This document shows positions 8,401 through 14,006 of a stretch of 20,621 nt of DNA, in pieces. Source of the stretch: an uncultured Collinsella sp. Its GTDB lineage: Bacteria > Actinomycetota > Coriobacteriia > Coriobacteriales > Coriobacteriaceae. Each line of letters begins with the position of its first letter. Position 1 is the stretch's first letter. Location of the stretch: positions 1 to 20,621 of the forward strand of contig URUI01000039.1 of assembly GCA_900551015.1 (NCBI GenBank), given 5' to 3'. A program made the translations under genes and the position numbers. A model generated the notes under the pieces. It did not search any database. It was not told where the DNA came from and saw only the letters and a list, made by a program, of their open reading frames with translations.

Positions 8401-8752
8401 TAATCTGGAAGGACGGGACCTCGGCGTAGTCGTAGGTTACGCCCTCGCCGCCGGTGCGGCCTTGCGGCGCGCCCAAGCGAACCTCGGGTTGGCCCTCGAT
8501 ATTGCAGATAAAGCTGTACCAGATAAGACAGGGCTCGGTGCACTCAAACTCTACGGTAAATATGCCGTCGCCCTCGTGCGTCATGGGATACCGAGACTCA
8601 CCGATCTCATCGACCCAGGTGCGCAGCGTAAGCGTTGCCTGGTTGGGATCGGCATCCTCCAAAATCACCGAGAGTGCAACGGAAGTTCCAGTGGTCACAG
8701 CGCCAAACGGAGTGCGAAACTGCGGCAGGCGGCTGTTGTGAATCAATCTCAT
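5456..8752 (-). CDS. Fusion of GH13 alpha-amylase-type enzyme with GH77 4-alpha-glucanotransferase
   Basis: This 1098-aa protein joins two complete alpha-glucan enzymes. Residues ~1-125 form a beta-rich N-domain like that of neopullulanases. Residues ~130-640 are a GH13 domain with YQIFPDRY (136-143), region I DGVFNH (263-268), nucleophile Asp351 in GWRLDVADE, acid/base Glu380 in LLGEVWED, and Asp455 in SSHDRPR. Residues ~650-1098 are GH77 (MalQ): SPYAGPSAFAGN, nucleophile Asp908 in RVRLDHF, Glu954 in IAEDLG and Asp1003 in THDTSTLTGW. The spacing of the GH77 acids matches known amylomaltases. There is no signal peptide, so it should act in the cytoplasm. The GH13 half probably cuts maltodextrins or glycogen branches, and the GH77 half rearranges the short chains into substrates for GlgP. 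The exact GH13 specificity (alpha-amylase, neopullulanase or cyclomaltodextrinase) cannot be told. Its start codon has only a weak Shine-Dalgarno. Confidence 0.92.
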   Translation of the reverse strand: MRLIHNSRLPQFRTPFGAVTTGTSVALSVILEDADPNQATLTLRTWVDEIGESRYPMTHEGDGIFTVEFECTEPCLIWYSFICNIEGQPEVRLGAPQGRTGGEGVTYDYAEVPSFQITVYKHREIRPEWYERGMVYQIFPDRYARDENWRERTLTEVEKPRNGIQRRMVEDWNEPPEYERAEDGSIRTWDFYGGSLKGIQNDLPRIAELGFTAIYLNPIFEAASNHRYDTADYTKIDPILGTEQDFTELCEAAEKLGISIILDGVFNHTGDDSIYFNRYGNYPGVGAWQSEDSPWRDAFYFHEDGSYDCWWGVGNMPAINESSELVRERLLGKDGVIRKWLRAGAHGWRLDVADELSDDFLAEIKKAVLAEKPDALLLGEVWEDASNKISYGHLRRYLQGSELDSAMDYPFRDMVIGFLMGYKNAYQAAEDIETLRENYPSEALSCALNLLSSHDRPRIISVLGGGPDESQLPERERSKWRLDESSMGLAKSRFWLATLMQMTFPGVPSIYYGDEYGLEGLTDPGNRRTLPTKDQLHDFDTLAIVKNASAVRRALPFMIDGEIKAFALNDEVLAYNRTGKDGESATVIINRSLRNSHRVTIPALGECASDVISGHECEIHNGTVTLDLYPLGSSIIYHHAEQRLQEPLDHDAGVVCHITSVPTDDGKPGTIGAPTRRFIDHLSAMGMRYWQVLPVNPTDFFRSPYAGPSAFAGNVDLLPESQVELAADFETWKARGGEDADPLYTAFKHRNADWLEKYCVYMAVKKYFEGESRHDWPADVARYNEHLIDDKRFHDEAELQAYMQYRFDLAWCELMNYAHKKGIEVIGDIPMYVSDDSADAWSEPENFWLSDTGKAIEISGAPPDNFAPEGQVWGNPTFRWGHMKENGYRWWMDRLRRAFSLYDRVRLDHFLGFHSYFSIPAGKACADGRWLAGPGKDLFQTAYDELGPLNFIAEDLGYLTPGVRAMASTCGFPGMDVLEFSDYDVRCGVHPTPGKILYTSTHDTSTLTGWCTRSFAGGDEPSGVEVAAKLMSDALASDAPLVMMPLQDVLGLSDDARMNVPGVATGNWTWQADEADVAAAEGKTAQLLRNTHRFWGEA

Positions 8753-8813
8753 AGTACGGTCCAGTTCTATACAGTCATGGCCAACGGGCCATGGGCTTAA
8801 CGCACGGTACTTA

Positions 8814-8842
8814 AGTATATCGTTGCACTTTAGTTGTATAAA
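8814..8842 (-). promoter_or_regulatory. Candidate promoter of the GH13-GH77 gene
   Basis: Reading the minus strand, TTTATA (complement of 8837-8842) and TATACT (complement of 8814-8819) are separated by 17 bases, a reasonable sigma-A promoter ~60 bases before the start codon. A small hairpin, CATGGCC/GGCCATG (8776-8793), would lie in the leader. Confidence 0.4.
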
Positions 8843-8875
8843 CTACAGCCGCTCATTATCGGCGAACGGTTGTCC

Positions 8876-8893
8876 TAGAAAATCGTTTTACCA
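8876..8893. promoter_or_regulatory. Candidate LacI-type operator upstream of the GH13-GH77 gene
   Basis: TAGAAAATCGTTTTACCA matches 15 of 18 positions of the ideal palindrome TGGTAAAACGTTTTACCA, which has the central CG typical of LacI-family operators. The same half-sites recur at 19026-19113, upstream of glgB and the HAD gene. It lies ~34 bases upstream of the proposed -35. Confidence 0.4.
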
Positions 8894-8957
8894 TCCAAAT
8901 TATCGCGGCATTCGAAAACGCACATACCGATACTATTTGTAGCCAACCAAAAGTACC

Positions 8958-9091
8958 CCGGTTTACTACGATAAATTGAATGATCTCAACCACAGTCAAT
9001 TTGGTGATATTAAAACCGCAGGTAAAAGCATTGGCAATTTCGTAGATTGCTCGTTGTGGCTGGCTGGAGCCATTTTGTCGTAGTAAACCGG
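8958..9091. repeat. 134-bp element bounded by inverted repeats
   Basis: CCGGTTTACTACGA (8958-8971) is the exact reverse complement of TCGTAGTAAACCGG (9078-9091), and the pairing extends four more positions with a G-T wobble. The ~100-nt interior is AT-richer than the surrounding genes and shows no reading frame of note. It sits between glgA and the GH13-GH77 gene. It could be a structured RNA or a MITE-like repeat. The remaining intergenic sequence at 8894-8957 shows nothing I can name. Confidence 0.65.
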
Positions 9092-9120
9092 CCCTCTTTT
9101 TAATACGAAGTTCAACAAAG

Positions 9121-9151
9121 AAGAGGGCGCCTGGTTGGGGCGCCCTCTTTT
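9121..9151 (-). terminator. Terminator of the glg operon (after glgA)
   Basis: AAGAGGGCGCC (9121-9131) pairs perfectly over 11 bp with GGCGCCCTCTT (9139-9149). It lies 33 bases past the glgA stop. On the minus strand the hairpin is followed by CTTTGTTG, and on the plus strand by TT. A further copy of one arm, GCCCTCTT (9091-9098), could compete for pairing. Confidence 0.75.
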
Positions 9152-9181
9152 GCGTCGAGGATTAAGTTTTAATCGTCCGGA

Positions 9182-11530
9182 TTACCGGCGCTTGCGGGCG
9201 GCCGTTGCCTTGCGGACGGAGGTCTTCTTGGTAGGAGCCTTTTCCTCAGTGGGAACGGCGGGGGAGACCGAGGCCTCCTTGGCGGGCTCAGTCTTTGCCG
9301 TAGCCTTCGGAGCGGTCTTGACCTCGGCGGCCTTCGGTTCCGGCTCGGCCTTTATTGCGGGCTTTTCCTCGACCTTAGCCTCTGCCTTGGGAGCAGCGGT
9401 CTTGGCCGTGGCCTTTTTGACCGTCGTCGTAGCTCGCTTGCGCGTGGTGGTCTTGGCGGCCGGCTTAGCCTCGACAGCTTCCTCAGCCTTAGGCGCAGCG
9501 GGCGTCTCCTCGACTTTGGCGGCCGGCTTAGCGGCTGCCTTGGTCGTGGCGGCCTTCTTGGTCGTCGACTTCGTAGCCGTGGTCTTCTTGGCGGTCGTCT
9601 TCTTGGCAGCGGCCTTGGCCGGAGCTTTTGCCGCGGGCTTAACCTCGGCTGCAGCGGTCTCGGCCTTTACCTCGGGAACGACCTCGGCCTCGGTGGCCTT
9701 CTTGACAGCTGCGGTGGTGCGCTTGCGCGTGGTCGTTGCCTTGGCTGTAGCCGTCTTTGCGGCGGTGGCCTTAGTGGCAGTGGTCTTGGCTGCAGAGGTC
9801 TTGCTCGCAGTTGTAGACTTGCTCGCCGTGGTCTTCTTAGCCGTCGTCTTGCGGGCCGTCGTCTTCTTAGCGGCAGGCTTCGCAGCGGGCTTAACCTCGG
9901 CATCAGCAGCGGGCTTCGCCTCGGCCTTGGTCTCCTCAGCAGCGACAGGCTCCTCGACCTTAGGCTCCTCAACAGGTGCGGCAGCCTCAGCTACGACAGG
10001 CTGCTCGACAGGCGCGGGCTCCTCGTCAGCCACCGCCGCCTCAACCGGCGCCGCCGGCCTCTCAATCTCTGGGTGCATAAAGAAGTACAGGTCCAGATAC
10101 TTGTCGGCCGAGCGCGTCCAGCTAAAGTCCTGGCTCATGGCCTGCGTGACCAGCTGGTTCCAGGCATCGCGGTTGTCCCAGAACAGGCGCGCCGCGCGGA
10201 ACACGGCGTCGCCCATCTCGTCGCCGTTAAAGTTACTAAACGAGAAGCCCGTGCCCTCGCCGGTAAACTCGTTATACGGGATCACCGTGTCCTTCAGACC
10301 GCCGGTCTCGCGAACAATCGGCAGGGTGCCGTAGCGCATGGCGATGATCTGCGACAGGCCGCAGGGCTCAAACTTCGAAGGCATCAGGAACATATCGGCG
10401 GCGGCATACATGCGCTGCGACAGCGCCGGATCAAACTCGATGCGCGCGGCCATGGTGCCGGGGTACTTGTCCTGGAAGTAGCGCAGGCCGTCCTCGTAGT
10501 CGCGGTCGCCGGTGCCCAGCACGGCCACCTGAACGCTGCCGGCCAAAATTCGGTCGAGCGCGTACATAACCAGGTCCATGCCCTTCTGGCGCGTCAAGCG
10601 CGTGACCATCACCATGAGCGGACGGTCGTCGCGAACCTCGAGCCCCAGCTCTTCCTGCAGCTTGGCCTTGCACACGGCCTTGCCGGAACGGTCCTCGACG
10701 GTGTAGTTGGCGGCAATGCGCTTGTCGGTCGCCGGGTCAAAGCCCGCCACGTCAATGCCGTTCAAAATGCCCTGCAGCGCATAGGAGCGCTCGCGCAGCA
10801 CGCCGTCCAGGCCCTCGCCAAACTCGGGCGTCTGGATCTCGTTGGCATAGGTGGGGCTCACCGTGGTGATGGCATCGGCATAGCGCAGCGCGCCCAGCAT
10901 GTAGTTGATGCTGCAGGCGTCGCAACGCAGCTGCGAGGCGGCCGCCGGAATATGCGCCACGCCCAGGATGTCTTCCATCACAGTGTCGCTAAACTGGCCC
11001 TGGAACGCCACGTTGTGGATCGAGAACACGGTCTTGACGCGGTCGTACAGCGGAAGGCCCTGGTAGAACTCGCGCAAGAACACGGGCGCTAGTGCCGTCT
11101 GCCAGTCATTGCAGTGCAGGATGTCACACTCAAAACCGGCCGGCAGGTGCTGTAGACTCTCGGTGATGGCCTTGGAGAAGAACGCAAAGCGCTCGCCGTC
11201 ATCAAAGAAGCCGTACGGATAGTCGCGCGCAAAGTAGCGCTCGTTGTCGATGAACATATAGGTGACGCCGTCGTGCTCGAGCTTCTCGAGCCCGCAGTAC
11301 TCGTTGCGCCAGCCCAGGCTCACGTAAAAGTCGGAGAAGTGCTCCATCTGCGCCTTGTACTCGTCCTTGATGGTTGCGTACTTGGGCACCATCACGATAA
11401 CCTCGGCGCCGGCGCGCACAAGCGCCGCAGGCAGCGAGCCCGCCACGTCGCCCAGGCCACCGGTCTTAACAAACGGTGCGCACTCGGCCGAGGCAAACAC
11501 GATCTGCATCTTTTTGCTGGAATCTGCCAT
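9182..11530 (-). CDS. glgA: Glycogen synthase (GT5) with long Lys/Ala/Thr-rich C-terminal tail
   Basis: GlgA adds glucose from ADP-glucose to the non-reducing ends of glycogen. Residues ~6-488 form a full GT5 synthase: the N-terminal ADP-glucose motif KTGGLGDV (residues 22-29), then HCNDWQTA, IHNVAFQG, TRLTRQKGMD, and the C-terminal motif PSKFEPCGLSQ. The normal family length is ~480 residues. This protein has 782, the extra ~290 forming a low-complexity tail (see the separate entry). Two ATGs are in frame, at 11542 and 11530. The GGGAG Shine-Dalgarno (complement of 11536-11540) lies 5 nt before the second, so 11530 is preferred. The gene is last in the glg operon, after glgD and a 12-bp hairpin. 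No signal peptide is present and the protein should be cytoplasmic on glycogen particles. Function of the core is secure; that of the tail is unknown. Confidence 0.95.
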   Translation of the reverse strand: MADSSKKMQIVFASAECAPFVKTGGLGDVAGSLPAALVRAGAEVIVMVPKYATIKDEYKAQMEHFSDFYVSLGWRNEYCGLEKLEHDGVTYMFIDNERYFARDYPYGFFDDGERFAFFSKAITESLQHLPAGFECDILHCNDWQTALAPVFLREFYQGLPLYDRVKTVFSIHNVAFQGQFSDTVMEDILGVAHIPAAASQLRCDACSINYMLGALRYADAITTVSPTYANEIQTPEFGEGLDGVLRERSYALQGILNGIDVAGFDPATDKRIAANYTVEDRSGKAVCKAKLQEELGLEVRDDRPLMVMVTRLTRQKGMDLVMYALDRILAGSVQVAVLGTGDRDYEDGLRYFQDKYPGTMAARIEFDPALSQRMYAAADMFLMPSKFEPCGLSQIIAMRYGTLPIVRETGGLKDTVIPYNEFTGEGTGFSFSNFNGDEMGDAVFRAARLFWDNRDAWNQLVTQAMSQDFSWTRSADKYLDLYFFMHPEIERPAAPVEAAVADEEPAPVEQPVVAEAAAPVEEPKVEEPVAAEETKAEAKPAADAEVKPAAKPAAKKTTARKTTAKKTTASKSTTASKTSAAKTTATKATAAKTATAKATTTRKRTTAAVKKATEAEVVPEVKAETAAAEVKPAAKAPAKAAAKKTTAKKTTATKSTTKKAATTKAAAKPAAKVEETPAAPKAEEAVEAKPAAKTTTRKRATTTVKKATAKTAAPKAEAKVEEKPAIKAEPEPKAAEVKTAPKATAKTEPAKEASVSPAVPTEEKAPTKKTSVRKATAARKRR
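9185..10060 (-). other. Region encoding the GlgA histone-H1-like tail
   Basis: After the GT5 core the protein continues with an acidic Pro/Ala/Glu stretch (EEPAPVEQPVV, VEEPKVEEPVAAEE). It then runs through two imperfect blocks of AAKKTTARKTTAKKTTASKS-type sequence, each containing TTTRKR and VKKAT, and ends in basic ATAARKRR. The composition is almost only K, A, T, P, E, V and S, as in histone H1 or bacterial H1-like tails, and disorder is expected. The frame is intact to the stop codon, so it is translated as part of glgA. Confidence 0.85.
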
Positions 11531-11553
11531 ATTGTCTCCCATGTTGCAATTCG

Positions 11554-11589
11554 AGAATAGCCGCCTGGCGCTAACCGGGCGGCTATTCT
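11554..11589. other. Intercistronic hairpin between glgD and glgA
   Basis: AGAATAGCCGCC (11554-11565) pairs perfectly over 12 bp with GGCGGCTATTCT (11578-11589). No T-tract follows on the minus strand, so it is more likely a processing or stability hairpin, or an attenuating structure, than a full terminator. Confidence 0.6.
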
Positions 11590-11620
11590 ACATGTTACGA
11601 GCGATGTTGCGGTGCCAACG

Positions 11621-12748
11621 TTAACGTACGATGGTGGTGTCGGAAGTTAACGGAGCCTTGCCCAGCACCAGGATGTTCTCGGGCGTGCCGCGAAGCTCGG
11701 TGTTGGTGGGGACCACGTTGTTCTTGTCCAAAATGGCGTTCTCGACGCGGGCGCCGCTCTTGATGATGCAGCTCTGGTTGATGATCGAGTTGGTCACCGA
11801 AGCGCCTTCTTCGACCACGACGCCGCGCGACAGGATCGAGTTGCGCACGGTGCCCTTGATGATGCAGCCGGCCGAGATGATCGAGTTGCACGCGTGGCTG
11901 CCGGTCGCATAGCGCGAAGGCGGCACGTCGTGGGCCTTAGTCAGGATCGGGCGCTCGGGGTCAAAGAGATGGTCGGCCACGGTCTGGTCGAGCAGGTCCA
12001 TGCTGCGGCGATACAGTGACTTCTCGCTAAACACGCCCACGACCTCGCCCTTGTACTCGTAGCTGCACACGTCGATGTTGCCAAAGTCGCCCTGGAGTGC
12101 CTCGAGCAGGTCCAGATAGTCGGCGGCCTGGTAGTGGTCGATGATCTCGAGCAGCGTCTCGCGGTTGACGATGCAGCAGTCCATGGAGGCGTTGTCGCCG
12201 TACGCGACGCCGGCGCTCACGCCCGTCAGGCGGCCGTTCTCGTTAATCTCGAGTTTGGTCTCGTCTTCGACATTGCGCGTGGCCTTGCAGTACACCACGG
12301 TCATCTGGGCACCGGAGTTCTCGTGCGCCTCGATGATGGTGTTGAGGTCCATGTTAAAGATGATGTTGGTGCCCATCATCACGACATAGGGATTCTCCGA
12401 GCGCTGGAACAGCGTCTTGTTGGAGATGATGTCGCGCAGCAGGAAGCGCATGCCGCCCTTGGTGGTGCCATACGCGTTGCCGGGCACCATGAACAGGCCG
12501 CCTTTCTTGCGGTCCAGGCCCCAGTCCTTGCCCGAGCCCACGTGATCGATCAGCGAGCGGTAGTTGCCCGGCATGACGACGCCGACGGTCTTGATGCCGG
12601 CGTTCATCATGTTGGACAGCGGAAAGTCGATCAGGCGGTAGCGGCCCAAAAACGGAACGGATGCGATGGGGCGGTCCTTGAGTAGGACACTGCCGTAGGA
12701 CGAAGAGTAGTTAGCGGTGATATAACCGATGGCCTTGCGATTGATCAT
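11621..12748 (-). CDS. glgD: GlgD, non-catalytic/regulatory ADP-glucose pyrophosphorylase subunit
   Basis: GlgD is a paralogue of GlgC that forms a mixed enzyme with it in Firmicutes. The 375-aa protein has the nucleotidyltransferase fold, seen in FLGRYRLIDFPLSN and VGSGKDWGLDRK, and a C-terminal left-handed beta-helix (NSIISAGCIIKGTVRNSIL). Key catalytic features are altered. The N-terminal GGxGxRL loop is replaced by ITANYSSSYGS. The SGDH motif that holds the metal-binding Asp is MGTN (residues 125-128). The FTEKP glucose-1-phosphate motif is missing. This supports a regulatory role. The frame is open back to 12787, but ATG 12748 (MINRKAIGYI) has the AAGGGGGAA Shine-Dalgarno and starts 4 bases after the glgC stop, which points to translational coupling. 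Confidence 0.93.
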   Translation of the reverse strand: MINRKAIGYITANYSSSYGSVLLKDRPIASVPFLGRYRLIDFPLSNMMNAGIKTVGVVMPGNYRSLIDHVGSGKDWGLDRKKGGLFMVPGNAYGTTKGGMRFLLRDIISNKTLFQRSENPYVVMMGTNIIFNMDLNTIIEAHENSGAQMTVVYCKATRNVEDETKLEINENGRLTGVSAGVAYGDNASMDCCIVNRETLLEIIDHYQAADYLDLLEALQGDFGNIDVCSYEYKGEVVGVFSEKSLYRRSMDLLDQTVADHLFDPERPILTKAHDVPPSRYATGSHACNSIISAGCIIKGTVRNSILSRGVVVEEGASVTNSIINQSCIIKSGARVENAILDKNNVVPTNTELRGTPENILVLGKAPLTSDTTIVR

Positions 12749-12752
12749 CGGA

Positions 12753-13901
12753 TCATTCCCCCTTCCCGATAACGACGTCATTTCCAACGACGGCCGTATC
12801 CTTGGTGGTATCGACAGAGCCGAGCTTCACGCCCTCTTCGACCGTGGAGTTCTCGCCCAAAATAGCGCGGCAGATGTGCGCGCCGCTCTTAACGTGCGCA
12901 CCCGGCAGCAGCACGGAATCCTCGACCACGGCGCGCTCCTCGATGATGACATCGGTCGAAAGGATCGAGTGGCGAGCGGTGCCGTAGATCTTGCAGCCGT
13001 TGGAGACCAGGCAGTCGTCCAGGCGGCCGTCCGGTCCAATGTAGTGCGGCGGACGCGTGGTGATGTTGGACATGATGGGGAAGTTCTTGTCAAACAGATC
13101 GAACTCGGGGTTGTTGCCCAGCAGATCCATCGAGGTCTCGTGGAAGCTGGCGATGGTGCCGACGTCCTTCCAAAAGCCGTGGAACTCGTAGCTGTACAGG
13201 CGCTTGTTCTCGCCGAGCAGCTTGGGGATGATGTCCTTGCCAAAGTCGTGGCTCGAGCGCTGGTCCAGAGCGTCCTCCTCGAGCGCCTCGATCAGCACAT
13301 CGGCCGAGAAGATGTAGATGCCCATGGACGCGAGGTTCGAATCGGGCTTCTCGGGCTTCTCGGTGAACTTGGTGATGCGGCCGTCCTCGGGGTCGGTGGT
13401 CAGGATGCCAAAGCGGCTGGCCTCCTCCCAAGGCACGGGCATAACGCTCACCGTGAGGTCGGCGTTGTTCTCAATGTGCGTCTTGAGCATCTTGCGGTAG
13501 TCCATGCGATACAGGTGATCGCCCGAAAGAATCAGGACGTACTTGGGGTCGTTGGCCTTGATGTAGTCGAGGTTCTGCGTAATGGCGTCGGCCGTGCCCG
13601 CATACCATGCGCCACCGGTCTGCGTCTCGTACGGCGGCAGGATCGACACACCGCCGTCGCGGCTGTCCAGATCCCACGCCTCGCCGGAGCCCACGTAGGC
13701 ATGCAGCAGGTAGGGACGGTACTGCGTCAGAACGCCCACCGTGTCGATGCCCGAGTTGGAGCAGTTGGACAGCGAAAAGTCGATAATGCGGAACTTGCCA
13801 CCAAAGCTAACCGCCGGCTTGGCGATCTTTTGGGTGAGTGCCCCCAATCGGCTGCCCTGTCCTCCTGCGAGGAGCATCGCGATGCATTCTTTCTTACTCA
13901 T
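12753..13901 (-). CDS. glgC: Glucose-1-phosphate adenylyltransferase, catalytic subunit
   Basis: GlgC makes ADP-glucose and pyrophosphate from glucose-1-phosphate and ATP, the committed step of glycogen synthesis. The protein is 382 aa. The pyrophosphorylase loop GGQGSRLGALT (13-23) and KPAVSFGGKFRIIDF (28-42) bind ATP. SGDHLYRMDY (126-135) holds the catalytic Asp128. FTEKPEKP (179-186) is the glucose-1-phosphate motif. Residues ~285-375 form the left-handed beta-helix used in oligomerisation. The usual W(Y/F)xGTADA motif reads WYAGTADAITQN, with Ala where Q, R or K is commonly seen. The ATG has a strong GAAGGAGA Shine-Dalgarno. The gene ends 4 bases before glgD, which encodes its likely partner subunit. 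Confidence 0.96.
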   Translation of the reverse strand: MSKKECIAMLLAGGQGSRLGALTQKIAKPAVSFGGKFRIIDFSLSNCSNSGIDTVGVLTQYRPYLLHAYVGSGEAWDLDSRDGGVSILPPYETQTGGAWYAGTADAITQNLDYIKANDPKYVLILSGDHLYRMDYRKMLKTHIENNADLTVSVMPVPWEEASRFGILTTDPEDGRITKFTEKPEKPDSNLASMGIYIFSADVLIEALEEDALDQRSSHDFGKDIIPKLLGENKRLYSYEFHGFWKDVGTIASFHETSMDLLGNNPEFDLFDKNFPIMSNITTRPPHYIGPDGRLDDCLVSNGCKIYGTARHSILSTDVIIEERAVVEDSVLLPGAHVKSGAHICRAILGENSTVEEGVKLGSVDTTKDTAVVGNDVVIGKGE

Positions 13902-13940
13902 CGATTTCTCCTTCTGTCATCGATGTTCCTAACCCATTAG

Positions 13941-13971
13941 CGACGGGCGCGGCGCACTGTCACGCCCGTCG
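13941..13971. other. Intercistronic hairpin between glgP and glgC
   Basis: CGACGGGCG (13941-13949) pairs perfectly with CGCCCGTCG (13963-13971). It sits in the 105-base gap after glgP and is not followed by a U-tract on the minus strand. Confidence 0.5.
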
Positions 13972-14006
13972 AGTAATGCCGTGCGGCAAAGGGAGCTCTC
14001 GCGCCT

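Noticed and set aside
6107..8800. 897-codon open frame on the plus strand opposite the GH13-GH77 gene
   Set aside because: It mirrors a well-supported gene. GC-rich codon bias leaves few stops in the antisense frame, and the translation is repetitive Val/Ala/Leu/Arg with no recognisable domain.
9185..10060. Repetitive tail of GlgA considered as a separate gene or a frameshifted reading
   Set aside because: It is in frame with the synthase, has no internal start with a ribosome-binding site that I can see, and its composition is consistent over the full length.
9135..10334. Ala/Val-rich 399-codon plus-strand frame resembling a membrane protein
   Set aside because: It is the complement of the Lys/Ala/Thr-rich GlgA tail; hydrophobic runs arise from reading GCC/AAG-type codons backwards.
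12729..13940. 403-codon plus-strand open frame opposite glgC
   Set aside because: Same reason: glgC has all its catalytic motifs and a ribosome-binding site, and the antisense frame has neither.
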